A DNA stretch of 64,000 nt from Teredinibacter sp. KSP-S5-2 (GTDB taxonomy: Bacteria; Pseudomonadota; Gammaproteobacteria; Pseudomonadales; Cellvibrionaceae), in assembly GCF_032773895.1 (NCBI RefSeq), contig NZ_CP120416.1:2168001-2232000 (forward strand). Direction: 5' to 3'. Below the pieces are notes generated by a model. That model made no database searches and was not told the DNA's origin. It was given only the letters and a program-made list of their open reading frames with translations. Below, piece after piece: positions 46,111 through 53,835 of this stretch; the first letter of the stretch is position 1; each line of letters starts with the position of its first letter. The translations under genes were made by a program, and so were the position numbers.

Positions 46111-46500
46111 ATGTTTAATTTCTCGACCAAGAAAAAAATTGAAACCCTGTTAAACATTGAATTAAACAAAGATGTGAAACAGATTCAATACTATTCATGG
46201 CAACCCAGCCGGGATTTACTTTATTGCCAGACCTATATTTACTTACGCGCAAGCGAACAATTCCTCAATGAATTTATCCACCATTTCGATCTGAGTGCAA
46301 ACTCCCCTCACCTGCCAACCAACTGGCAACTCCCGGAAGGCGTCCAGCTAAACTGGTGGCCAAAACTGGACAATACTCAAGAATGCTACGCCAATGACTT
46401 TGGCTACAACGGCTCAATGGTTATGCAAAGACAAAATATGGAAGCTTTTATTATTGTGATTGACAGTGGACACAAATCGGGAACGGATGGACCGTGGTGA
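46111..46500 (+). CDS. Hypothetical partner of the DUF4157 gene
   Basis: 129 residues with an excellent SD (AGAGGTGAA) 9 bp after the DUF4157 stop. No signal peptide or membrane segment; it is rich in aromatic residues (YYSWQPSRDLLYCQTYIYLR; NWQLPEGVQLNWW). I do not recognise a family. Tight coupling to the cargo gene suggests a chaperone, loading adaptor or immunity protein; nothing in the sequence decides between them. Confidence 0.65.
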   Translation: MFNFSTKKKIETLLNIELNKDVKQIQYYSWQPSRDLLYCQTYIYLRASEQFLNEFIHHFDLSANSPHLPTNWQLPEGVQLNWWPKLDNTQECYANDFGYNGSMVMQRQNMEAFIIVIDSGHKSGTDGPW

Positions 46501-46516
46501 ATAAAGTATTGTCGCA

Positions 46517-46537
46517 AGTTCTTGTTTATTTAGAACT
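46517..46537 (+). terminator. Weak terminator between convergent genes
   Basis: AGTTCT (46517-46522) and AGAACT (46532-46537) with a 9-nt AT-rich loop lie 17 bp after the stop of the DUF4157 partner gene, followed by CATTTATTT. This is a plausible but weak intrinsic terminator in the 44-bp gap to the convergent minus-strand gene. Confidence 0.4.
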
Positions 46538-46544
46538 CATTTAT

Positions 46545-46757
46545 TTAAGGCCAACTTCTGACCACACGAAAGCAGTGTCTAAAATGCATAACTGATAGTA
46601 CGATTCCATAAGGGATGTGCAGTAGTGATACCGCAGAGGAAACATGTAGAAAAGGCACTGCCCAACGCTTTTTATTGAAAAAGCCCCAGATACAAACCAA
46701 CTCAGCAACCACAAACAAAGCTATAGCCCAACTGATCAAAATGATATTCAGGGACAT
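46545..46757 (-). CDS. Small two-helix membrane protein
   Basis: 70 residues with two hydrophobic segments (about 4-26 and 36-57) separated by a basic turn (FNKKRW). No family recognised. Its start overlaps the stop of the next upstream small ORF by 10 bp, which argues that both are translated, in a coupled pair. No independent SD is evident. Confidence 0.5.
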   Translation of the reverse strand: MSLNIILISWAIALFVVAELVCIWGFFNKKRWAVPFLHVSSAVSLLHIPYGIVLSVMHFRHCFRVVRSWP

Positions 46758-46900
46758 TTTTCTAAGTATGCTGCAAATATAAAGATTAACAACCCGAACA
46801 ATGTAAAGGAATCCCCCATTGCTCTCATACTCCAGACATGATCCATTGTCTCGCGAGATTTGACTAGAAGCTCTTCTTCTGTTTTTATTTCTTTAACCAT
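46748..46900 (-). CDS. Short membrane-anchored protein, overlapping its neighbour
   Basis: A 50-residue ORF: charged N-terminal helix (MVKEIKTEEELLVKSRETMD), then one membrane helix (about 32-45) ending EKCP. The stop lies inside the following gene, overlapping its start by 10 bp. Amphipathic-then-hydrophobic composition looks coding; the SD is weak. Function unknown. Confidence 0.4.
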   Translation of the reverse strand: MVKEIKTEEELLVKSRETMDHVWSMRAMGDSFTLFGLLIFIFAAYLEKCP

Positions 46901-46990
46901 TCACTTAATTCTTATAAATCTAAAAACACTTATTTCGTCGAAAATTTTTGATTCAATGCTCGGATTCTCAACTATTCAGCCACATTAATG

Positions 46991-47389
46991 TTAACTGTAC
47001 AAACGACGCAGCTCATCCTCAGACCACGCTACAAAGCACTGAATTGCCTTTCTTGCATCATTCCTATTAAACCCATCATGATGCAAGAACACCATGCCGT
47101 TTTTCTTAACAAGACCAAATAAATGCGACACCATGCCGGGAAAACTGCACTCAGACACGAAATCATGGGAACTGGATGAACCGTAAGCTGATAGCCATAT
47201 CAATCTGCTATTCTGCTCATCTTTGATTGATAAGGTTGGGGAAACTCGTTGAAGTTCGTTTGCCCTCTCCACTTCTAGCTTCCAATCGAACTTATCGAAA
47301 TAGTCTAGTGCTTCTTCGGCACCAAACAAGCCAAGATCTTCTGACTCACCATGATTATGGTGTGCGTATTCCATCGTTAATCTATACAT
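46991..47389 (-). CDS. Hypothetical cytoplasmic protein
   Basis: About 132 residues from ATG 47389, preferred because GAGG lies 6-9 nt upstream (47396-47399); the frame is open to 47422. Acidic and soluble (EEALDYFDKFDWKLEVERAN; LIWLSAYGSSSSHDFVSEC; FVAWSEDELRRLY). No domain recognised and no signal peptide. The size, acidity and position near toxin-like cargo genes would fit an immunity-type protein, but that is only suggestive. Confidence 0.55.
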   Translation of the reverse strand: MYRLTMEYAHHNHGESEDLGLFGAEEALDYFDKFDWKLEVERANELQRVSPTLSIKDEQNSRLIWLSAYGSSSSHDFVSECSFPGMVSHLFGLVKKNGMVFLHHDGFNRNDARKAIQCFVAWSEDELRRLYS

Positions 47390-47464
47390 ACTCAACCTCA
47401 ATATACTTATTGATCTCACCAACAGCCACTGCCGGTTTTCATGTTGGCACTCGAACTTACGTAC

Positions 47465-48028
47465 CTAATGGCGAAATACAACCCTGTTAACGATTCGTAC
47501 AAAAGCCCTATTTGCTTTCTCTGAGACTATTTCAAACGGAGATACACCGTAAAACTTTGCATACATAATTATATTTAGTAGAAGCGCTAGTCCAATTAGA
47601 ATATTTGGCCAAGCATTTAACTCCCATTGGTATTGCCAGGTTATCATCACTTCGCTTGTAAACGGTTCTAAATAAGGAATCGGCCACTGATACCCGTCAG
47701 GCCCTTTTGAACCAACTAAATCACACAAAAGGTGCAAGTGAAAAACCGCAAACGCAAAGCATGCCACCTTGATTTTATTTGTTTTTGCAAGCACATAGCT
47801 GAAAACAGTAACAACCATGCAAAAACTCAGATTATGCAATATATGATGAAACTCACCCCAGTAATTTGTAGCAACCCCAAATGGTCTCATGAGCAAGTCG
47901 ATAAACAAACCTATGCCATCTATATCGGGCGAAATACCGCATATAGTAATTATCGTTCGTTCTCGCACATCGCCTTTAACAAGGTTCGATGAAAGCCAAC
48001 TCATCAGTAAATGACTACCTGGACTAAT
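47465..48028 (-). CDS. YdjM-like membrane metal-dependent hydrolase, probable ATT start
   Basis: ATG 48004 gives 179 residues, but the frame continues upstream as ISPGSHLLMSWLSSN, which supplies the N-terminal His expected in this family. AAGGAG at 48037-48042 lies 8 nt before an ATT at 48028, so ATT appears to be the initiation codon (187 residues). Family features: GISPDIDGIGL (Asp pair), GEFHHILHNLSF (HHxxxH), HLLCDLVGSKGPDGYQWPIPY, and four to five membrane helices. Members of the YdjM/PF04307 group are inner-membrane proteins of unclear substrate. Single gene on the minus strand between hypothetical genes. Confidence 0.72.
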   Translation of the reverse strand: MSPGSHLLMSWLSSNLVKGDVRERTIITICGISPDIDGIGLFIDLLMRPFGVATNYWGEFHHILHNLSFCMVVTVFSYVLAKTNKIKVACFAFAVFHLHLLCDLVGSKGPDGYQWPIPYLEPFTSEVMITWQYQWELNAWPNILIGLALLLNIIMYAKFYGVSPFEIVSEKANRAFVRIVNRVVFRH

Positions 48029-48156
48029 CCTTATTGCTCCTTTTTACCAAACAATTCTGATATTGCGAGTGTTGCCTTTGCAGTCTATCTTCCGGAGAAA
48101 AGGTACTATATAACCATTCAAAGCATTATAAATAGGTGAAAACATACCCTATCGCG

Positions 48157-48212
48157 AAAGGTTACGAAAACATCCAAGGAAATATAATCAAAGACATTTT
48201 TTCGCAACCTTT
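48157..48212. repeat. 14-bp inverted repeat in the PEP-CTERM/hydrolase gap
   Basis: Arms 48157-48170 and 48199-48212 are complementary with one mismatch (AAAGGTTACGAAAA against TTTTCGCAACCTTT), spacer 28 nt. It lies between the PEP-CTERM stop and the hydrolase promoter. It may be an operator or an RNA hairpin extending the terminator beside it. Confidence 0.4.
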
Positions 48213-48220
48213 TCAGGAAA

Positions 48221-48237
48221 ACCTTTACGTTAAAGGT
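48221..48237 (-). terminator. Terminator of the PEP-CTERM gene
   Basis: ACCTTTA and TAAAGGT pair around a 3-nt loop, 11 bp past the stop. On the minus strand the stem is followed by TTTCC, giving a short GGTTTT run. A modest intrinsic terminator. Confidence 0.5.
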
Positions 48238-48248
48238 AAATTAAACTC

Positions 48249-48986
48249 TCACAGGAGTCTTCTTTTTTGAGTTTTCCTTGCCATGAGTAGAAGAACGAAA
48301 GATGATAGAAATAGCCCCAAAGATGCCGGTTCCGGAACGGAAGTTATACTTGAAACCACCAAGTTATCCATATAAGCATATACAGATGGGTCACCACTAA
48401 TACCTCCCATAGCCGTTGCAAGGCTGAAACGGAGTGAGTTAACATCGCCACCGCTTGAATAAAACCCGCCTCTGGCATTTCCAACACCAGAAATATCAAT
48501 TTCCCACTCTTCCAAAAGTAAGTCGATATCAATACTTACATGCATAGCGTAGTCATCAATGAGCGAACCAAGACTACCTATTTGATTTGATGCGAAAGGT
48601 GTATATGTATCAATACGATTACTACAACAATTATTGAAGTTTAATGTTTGAACCGTTGGAGTATCAAACAAAACACTAAAGGAATGCCCAGAATTTGCTA
48701 AATTGCGGGTAATTAAATCAAACTCTACGCGATAGTTGTCGTAGCCATAACCAAGATCCAAGTTCACTTGGTCATAATCTCGACCGCCACCAAGATTGAA
48801 TTCAAGTTCTCCTCCAGCGATGGCCACATCTCCAATCCCCTGTCTAAGCTCATAGCTGCCATCAGTTATTCTTGCCCCTGAATCTATGGCAGAGTCAAAA
48901 TCGCTTTCAAAGTGAATTACCGATGCATTAGAGTTTATTGCTAAAAAAAGCCCAAAAACAGGCAATAAATATTTATAACGAAACAT
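48249..48986 (-). CDS. PEP-CTERM sorted secreted protein
   Basis: 245 residues from ATG 48986, which has AAGGAG 9 nt upstream; a TTG at 48995 is also in frame. Signal peptide to about residue 23 (ending NSNASV). A beta-sandwich-like middle domain follows (HFESDFDSAIDSG...; VNLDLGYGYDNYRVEFDLIT), with an unusual Cys-Cys pair in FNNCCSNR. C-terminal sorting signal VPEPAS, hydrophobic helix and RKTQKRR tail. Such proteins are handled by exosortase and placed at the surface or in the extracellular matrix. No exosortase gene is in the window. The middle domain may be concanavalin-like, but that is unproven. Confidence 0.88.
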   Translation of the reverse strand: MFRYKYLLPVFGLFLAINSNASVIHFESDFDSAIDSGARITDGSYELRQGIGDVAIAGGELEFNLGGGRDYDQVNLDLGYGYDNYRVEFDLITRNLANSGHSFSVLFDTPTVQTLNFNNCCSNRIDTYTPFASNQIGSLGSLIDDYAMHVSIDIDLLLEEWEIDISGVGNARGGFYSSGGDVNSLRFSLATAMGGISGDPSVYAYMDNLVVSSITSVPEPASLGLFLSSFVLLLMARKTQKRRLL

Positions 48987-49092
48987 GAGATACAACTCCT
49001 TTCTTTTGTTTTAACACCGCTAGTTGCGGCAATTTCTGAATTGATAGCTTTTACTACCACCATAGATCAACACAAAACGGACTACATTAATT

Positions 49093-49428
49093 TCAACGCA
49101 AGTCAACTGCCAAAATATGACACTTACCCCAACCATTGTAATTTGGATCTGTGTTAACATACTTGTAGTAAACGGCTACAGGCGATTTTGACATGTATGC
49201 TGCCAACAGTAGTGAATAAGTTCTTTCTCCACCCTCAACGTTAGTAACTGGAAGATATCCACCGTTATTATCGTGACATCCAGACATTGAATTATCACCA
49301 AACTGGACATAAGGAAGGCTCCCATCTACCGGAGAATAGATGTATTCAACAGTTGTTACTCCACTGAGTCCGTCATAAGCAGAGACTGCCTGAGAAAGAA
49401 CAAAACCAATCAATAATAAATATTTCAT
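49093..49428 (-). CDS. Short secreted two-Cys protein (paralogue A)
   Basis: 111 residues; AGGAG 4 nt before ATG. Signal peptide to about residue 17 (SQAVSAYDG). The mature protein has two Cys (SGCHDN and GKCHIL) that probably form a disulphide. The C-terminal half, ERTYSLLLAAYMSKSPVAVYY...GKCHILAVDL, follows a pattern shared with the two secreted proteins at 49583 and 50533. No named family recognised; probably periplasmic or extracellular. Confidence 0.65.
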   Translation of the reverse strand: MKYLLLIGFVLSQAVSAYDGLSGVTTVEYIYSPVDGSLPYVQFGDNSMSGCHDNNGGYLPVTNVEGGERTYSLLLAAYMSKSPVAVYYKYVNTDPNYNGWGKCHILAVDLR

Positions 49429-49582
49429 GATTCTCCTAAACCACTAAAACTAGTCACAGTTTTGTTTATTATTTTGTTAATAACCTTTAGAAAAGACAAG
49501 CACCGGACTGACAAATAACATTCTCCCTGCACTTGTTATCTTAGCGCCGAATGTAAGTAATATAAGGCCTTTTGATTAAATT

Positions 49583-49900
49583 TTATTTCAACTTAACCCG
49601 CTCCAACACATTAAAATGCTCGCAAGTATTTGATGAAAGCAAATCAACTTTTTTACCCGATACTTTTGCTGATAGTAACGTACTATATGCAGCATTACTA
49701 AGTGCAGATCCATCCATTTTTAACTTAAGATATCGACCTTCGGCACACGTATTAAACTCTTTATCTAACCGAGCAAGTACATACCCTCCCGAAACAAACC
49801 TAACCTCAAGATCAACAATTTCCACCTCGGTTAAAACTCCTGCGTTTGAAAAGTACGAGCACAACATCGCAAAAAAGAATACACATAGACTCTCTCTCAA
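49583..49900 (-). CDS. Short secreted two-Cys protein (paralogue B), TTG start
   Basis: 105 residues starting at TTG 49900, supported by AAGGAG at 49909-49914, 8 nt away. Signal peptide to about residue 20 (SYFSNAGV). Mature Cys residues at FNTCAEGR and SNTCEHFN. The stretch AAYSTLLSAKVSGKKVDLLS...CEHFNVLERVKL parallels paralogues A and C, with the pattern Y.xLLxA...K.V.......C......V.L. Function unknown. Confidence 0.6.
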   Translation of the reverse strand: MRESLCVFFFAMLCSYFSNAGVLTEVEIVDLEVRFVSGGYVLARLDKEFNTCAEGRYLKLKMDGSALSNAAYSTLLSAKVSGKKVDLLSSNTCEHFNVLERVKLK

Positions 49901-50532
49901 ATTTTTTTCTCCTTATAATCTAATACCGTTAGTAGAGACAGAACTTACTTCAAGTTCTGCATGCGCAAAAATAGAAAGTGCCCTGAGAAATAGTGTTAGC
50001 ACTTTATTCATTTACATCTCCATAGGTAGTAATCAACAACCCAAGAACAAACAAGTTGCATGATATTTAGTATTAAGTCAAAAACAGGACAGACGAAAAA
50101 TGTACAAGAATCGACGAGGCAGATGTGAAAGGACTTATCCCTGCTGTATTTCGTATGTCCGTTTTGGCACTTTATTATACATTTTCGGAGTATTCTGTCT
50201 ATTACGTAAAGCCTTATCCGCTAAACGGGACAGATTTGCTATTTAAAATCAATTAGTTATAAGAGAGAAGCTTTTATCTGGCGGTTATTTTACCTTTCTC
50301 TGCCCCCATATGCAGTTATTGCACCGCTTAAAAAAATACGCATCAAGGAGAAAACAGAAGCAGATTAGAATTTCAGGTTTGGTAATGCGATTGAGAACAA
50401 TTACTCTTTGTCTGATAGGTTACTTTATTTCATGGAGCGGAGTTCATGGACACCACTCCTCAACGTTAAGATTAAGGTGCCTTCCCGTAATTTAGTCAGA
50501 CACCGGTATTATTACGTTTAAATACAATACCA
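49901..50532. other. Gene-poor stretch between secreted paralogues
   Basis: 632 bp with no gene I can support. It must hold the promoter of the 49583 gene (its SD is at 49909-49914) and the 3' region of the 50533 gene. Plus-strand frames here (one starting near 50310) lack SDs and coding-like composition. No strong hairpin, repeat or riboswitch was recognised. Confidence 0.35.
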
Positions 50533-50871
50533 CTAATTATACGTAACTAAGTAAGCTTCTTTTAACGGTGCAACAAAGTTGCCGAGTTCAGACACAGAAC
50601 AATTAAAAGTTTCGTTGTATTTAATTACGATTGTCTTACCTTGCGCTTCGGCGGCTAACAAACCACTATACAACGCTCTGCAGGCATCTGGACTTACTCT
50701 GACGTATTCTTGATCCACGCTACAGAGCATATTTACCCCATACCCATAATCTATCATTACGTTTCCACCTATAGGGTTAAAATAAACCCCGTTAATAGGC
50801 CCTGAACATGTGGTATTTGCTTCCAGTACTGCCGAAAAAAGTAAAAATGATACACTAAAAATTAATCTCAT
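50533..50871 (-). CDS. Short secreted multi-Cys protein (paralogue C)
   Basis: 112 residues; GGGAG 5 nt before ATG. Signal peptide to about residue 18 (FSAVLEANT). Four mature Cys residues (TTCSGP, NMLCSV, DACRAL, FNCSVS). It shares ALYSGLLAAEAQGKTIVIKY...CSVSEL with paralogues A and B in position and spacing. It lies 117 bp downstream of the large DUF4157 gene on the same strand. Possible roles include periplasmic immunity or adhesion; none is supported by motif. Confidence 0.62.
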   Translation of the reverse strand: MRLIFSVSFLLFSAVLEANTTCSGPINGVYFNPIGGNVMIDYGYGVNMLCSVDQEYVRVSPDACRALYSGLLAAEAQGKTIVIKYNETFNCSVSELGNFVAPLKEAYLVTYN

Positions 50872-50987
50872 AACATCTCCCTCTCTGTTTCCTACAAAAG
50901 TACATTTTTTCTTATTCTAATGCTTTTTGGAGTCTGGTTACCATATACAAGTTAATACTCGAGACTATCAAAATAACTCATAACGAT

Positions 50988-53789
50988 CTAACGCCCCGGC
51001 CCTATACCACCGGTACAGCCCTGCTCGCCCATTAAGTTTCGCACCCCTTGTTCAACTTCATCACCTACTGCCCAATCTGTAACAAAGTAGCCAATCAAAC
51101 CGCCGCCGAACCCAACAACAAAACCGACACCATTACCTACGCCTGGGAAAAATGACCCAAGCACGGCAACGCTACCGCCTGAAGCCAAAGCCGCGCCCAA
51201 TGCGGATGTGCCTGAACGGGTTGAACGCGCGACATAATCAATGGTGGTGTACTCATTATCATCAAAATACATTGTTGCAGCCGTAACAACCGGAGCAAAG
51301 ACAACCGCAGCAGCTGACCCACCAGCGAGACGCGAAGCCCAGGGAGAGCCTCCGCGTAACATCATGGAGTTAGTAACCTGATTTTCCAGAATAACGCTGC
51401 CACCACCGGCTACGGTATTAATGCCCGCATTGACAAAATACCTTGGGGATTGATTTGTAGTATTGCCCTGGTAAATATCACTGGCCAGGGAAATAACACC
51501 ACCTAATCCGGCTCCCATGCCGACATTGCCCCAAGCCCGCGCTGTCATATTGACTTTAACCAATCCGTGCTCTGCAAAAAAACTTTCAGGTAATTCTGTA
51601 AAGGTTCGCATATTTTGTGCGGAGGCATTCTGCGGTAGGGATAAATCAATCGAGCCACCATCCGCCTGCGGAATAATGAGTCGTGGTTTTTTCGGGTCAG
51701 CACCCATCGCCATGTTGTGGATATTCGCCGGTAAGTTAATGCAGTTACGAGCATCCGGTGGAGTAAATCCGGCAGGCTGATTGGGGAACGCGCGATTAAA
51801 TGCGGGGTTACTTCTCGGTGGTGTACTAAAGCGATATTGTCCTCGCATTTGCGCATGGGCATCGCGCATTAATGCAGCCACTTCTTGCGCACTTGCAGGT
51901 GTACCATTCGCTCGGTAAATCACGATGGCATTACCTGTTAATGGAAAGAAAGCATCATTGGCGTAAGTGCCGGGCGTGCCTCTATTTAACGATGCCGTTG
52001 CCGCTCCACGACCGGGAATTAATCGCCGAATAAAAGGTGTTCTCTCTGCGGTTGAAATTGCATGTCGGGGGAACCCGGCCCGATAGCCACCATACATAGT
52101 CTGACCATTTAAGGTCACCAAGTCTGTAACATGGGAACCCTGCCATAATATCCCAGTAGCGTTGTTAGGAATTAGTGCACCGGGAGCAGCGGTGTGACCA
52201 AGGGAAGACAGTGGATACGGATTAAATCCCATACCATGTTGGCCCGTGGTAGCCGCATTCGGATCAAGGTAGATAATAGGTTGTGGATTTGCAGGTGTTG
52301 TTTGCTGGCCGGGTGTTTGAGCCGGTGAATCAAAATACAAACGTTCTCGACCGTCAGCAGTAAAGCTGCCTGGCCGATTACGCAGATTATTTACCAATTC
52401 AGACGCATTGGGTGTGTATCTTTCAGTTCTTCCGGTATCACGCCAGTTGGCCAACCAGGGTGGCGTAAACGGACTAAGAGGATTTTGTTGCTGACCAAAC
52501 AAAAATGGATAAGCCGAAGGATTTCGACCGTAACTGCCAAATGGAGAATTAGGCGCGAATAAATTATTGTACGGATTGGTGTTATTTTGCATTGGGCCAA
52601 ATAACGGATTAGCTTGCGGCTGAATATATTCATACACCCGACGAAATTTTTCTCTCGGATTTAAATTTAACACGGAACTGGCACCAGGTTGTCTACTGGT
52701 GATTTCATTAATGGCCCGATCAACATCAATCACAGACACGCGATGACGAGAGAAAAAACGTCCCAGTTGTGCTCGGGTAATGATCGGCGAGGAAGAAGAA
52801 CCTCCGCCCCTTGCCGAAGAAATTGCATTTGAATCGGCACGAATAATATTAACTGAAGTACCTTCTCCTGCGGTCAGCGTGTACAACACCGCTGGAACTT
52901 CAATTAAGCCCGTCTCTTGCAACCAGGCGTTACCGGAACTTATTCGACGACGACGCTCAGCAGCCAAGCGTCGAAATAAATTTGCATAATCGTAAAACTG
53001 ATCTTCTCCCCGTTTAGTTTGGGTGAGGTACACACGAGCACGGTTTAATTGTTGCAACAGTTGCAGGTTTGTCAGGTTACCGACCAGTATTTGACAAGGC
53101 CCCAAGGCGTCGGCATTTTCGATAACACCTTCTTGTTTTTGTAATAAACCACGACCTAACGCACGTTGTTGCAAAACATGGCCCACTTCGTGGGCTAATA
53201 AACGAAAGCCTTCCCTTTCGCCAGGGCGATATTGCCCCCGGCCAAATACAATTTGATTTCCCTGAGTGTAAGCCAATGCACCCTGTTGTTGTGCCGCATG
53301 GTTGGCCTGGCTGTCGGTATGTACGCGCACATCCGACAGAGATTGCCCACTAATCTGTTCGAGTTTTTGCCTGGCTCCGTCGCCAATTGGTTTGCCTTTA
53401 AATGGAGATATACGTGAGTTAGGTATATTGGGTGGAGAATTATTGCCATTACTTTTTTTTGTCAGAACTCCCTTGGCACCTTTGCATTTCGGACAGGTAC
53501 CACCACACTGACAAGGGGGCTGCATACCCACCACGGAAAAAGGTTGTCCTGACAGTGCCGCATCGGCAAAACGGTCAGCATCCTGTTCCAGGCGTTGAAT
53601 AAACGGTGAACCAGATTCCTGCTGTTGTCTGGCCTGTTTGCGTTGTAATAATACGGCAAGACGTTTTTGATTACTGCCCGCGGCATAGGAGGAACACGAT
53701 TGTGTACCGCAGCTGACGGATGGATTGACCACTCGGGAGGAGTTTTCCTGCTCGCCCTTCTGGTCATTTTCGCGAACTGAAGTTTTCAT
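50988..53789 (-). CDS. Large DUF4157 eCIS cargo protein with membrane-active C-terminus
   Basis: 933 residues from ATG 53789 (GAGG 12 nt upstream; the frame opens at TTG 53801). A disordered N-terminus carries a Cys cluster, CQCGGTCPKC, near 95-105, possibly metal-binding. The DUF4157 domain is at about 130-220: ISPFKGKPIGDGAR, VRVHTDSQANHAA, IVFGRGQYRPGE and zinc motif HEVGH near 204-208. The middle (about 230-720) is Pro/Asn/Gly-rich. The last 200 residues are Gly/Ala-rich hydrophobic segments (GNVGMGAGLGGVISLAS; VVFAPVVTAATMYF; GNGVGFVVGFGGGLIGYFV), like membrane-inserting or pore-type domains. It lies directly after the tape-measure-like gene, so it is the likely payload of the eCIS. A self-cleaving or structural role is the alternative. 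Confidence 0.75.
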   Translation of the reverse strand: MKTSVRENDQKGEQENSSRVVNPSVSCGTQSCSSYAAGSNQKRLAVLLQRKQARQQQESGSPFIQRLEQDADRFADAALSGQPFSVVGMQPPCQCGGTCPKCKGAKGVLTKKSNGNNSPPNIPNSRISPFKGKPIGDGARQKLEQISGQSLSDVRVHTDSQANHAAQQQGALAYTQGNQIVFGRGQYRPGEREGFRLLAHEVGHVLQQRALGRGLLQKQEGVIENADALGPCQILVGNLTNLQLLQQLNRARVYLTQTKRGEDQFYDYANLFRRLAAERRRRISSGNAWLQETGLIEVPAVLYTLTAGEGTSVNIIRADSNAISSARGGGSSSSPIITRAQLGRFFSRHRVSVIDVDRAINEITSRQPGASSVLNLNPREKFRRVYEYIQPQANPLFGPMQNNTNPYNNLFAPNSPFGSYGRNPSAYPFLFGQQQNPLSPFTPPWLANWRDTGRTERYTPNASELVNNLRNRPGSFTADGRERLYFDSPAQTPGQQTTPANPQPIIYLDPNAATTGQHGMGFNPYPLSSLGHTAAPGALIPNNATGILWQGSHVTDLVTLNGQTMYGGYRAGFPRHAISTAERTPFIRRLIPGRGAATASLNRGTPGTYANDAFFPLTGNAIVIYRANGTPASAQEVAALMRDAHAQMRGQYRFSTPPRSNPAFNRAFPNQPAGFTPPDARNCINLPANIHNMAMGADPKKPRLIIPQADGGSIDLSLPQNASAQNMRTFTELPESFFAEHGLVKVNMTARAWGNVGMGAGLGGVISLASDIYQGNTTNQSPRYFVNAGINTVAGGGSVILENQVTNSMMLRGGSPWASRLAGGSAAAVVFAPVVTAATMYFDDNEYTTIDYVARSTRSGTSALGAALASGGSVAVLGSFFPGVGNGVGFVVGFGGGLIGYFVTDWAVGDEVEQGVRNLMGEQGCTGGIGPGR

Positions 53790-53835
53790 CAGTAATAACA
53801 ACCTCGCGTTTTAAACCGGTTCTTGATTGAACGCA

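Noticed and set aside
49572-50063. 163-codon plus-strand frame over the 49583 gene
   Set aside because: Opposite-strand shadow of a gene with a strong SD and signal peptide.
50310-50495. 61-codon plus-strand frame between secreted paralogues
   Set aside because: No SD, no family, and composition typical of a chance frame.
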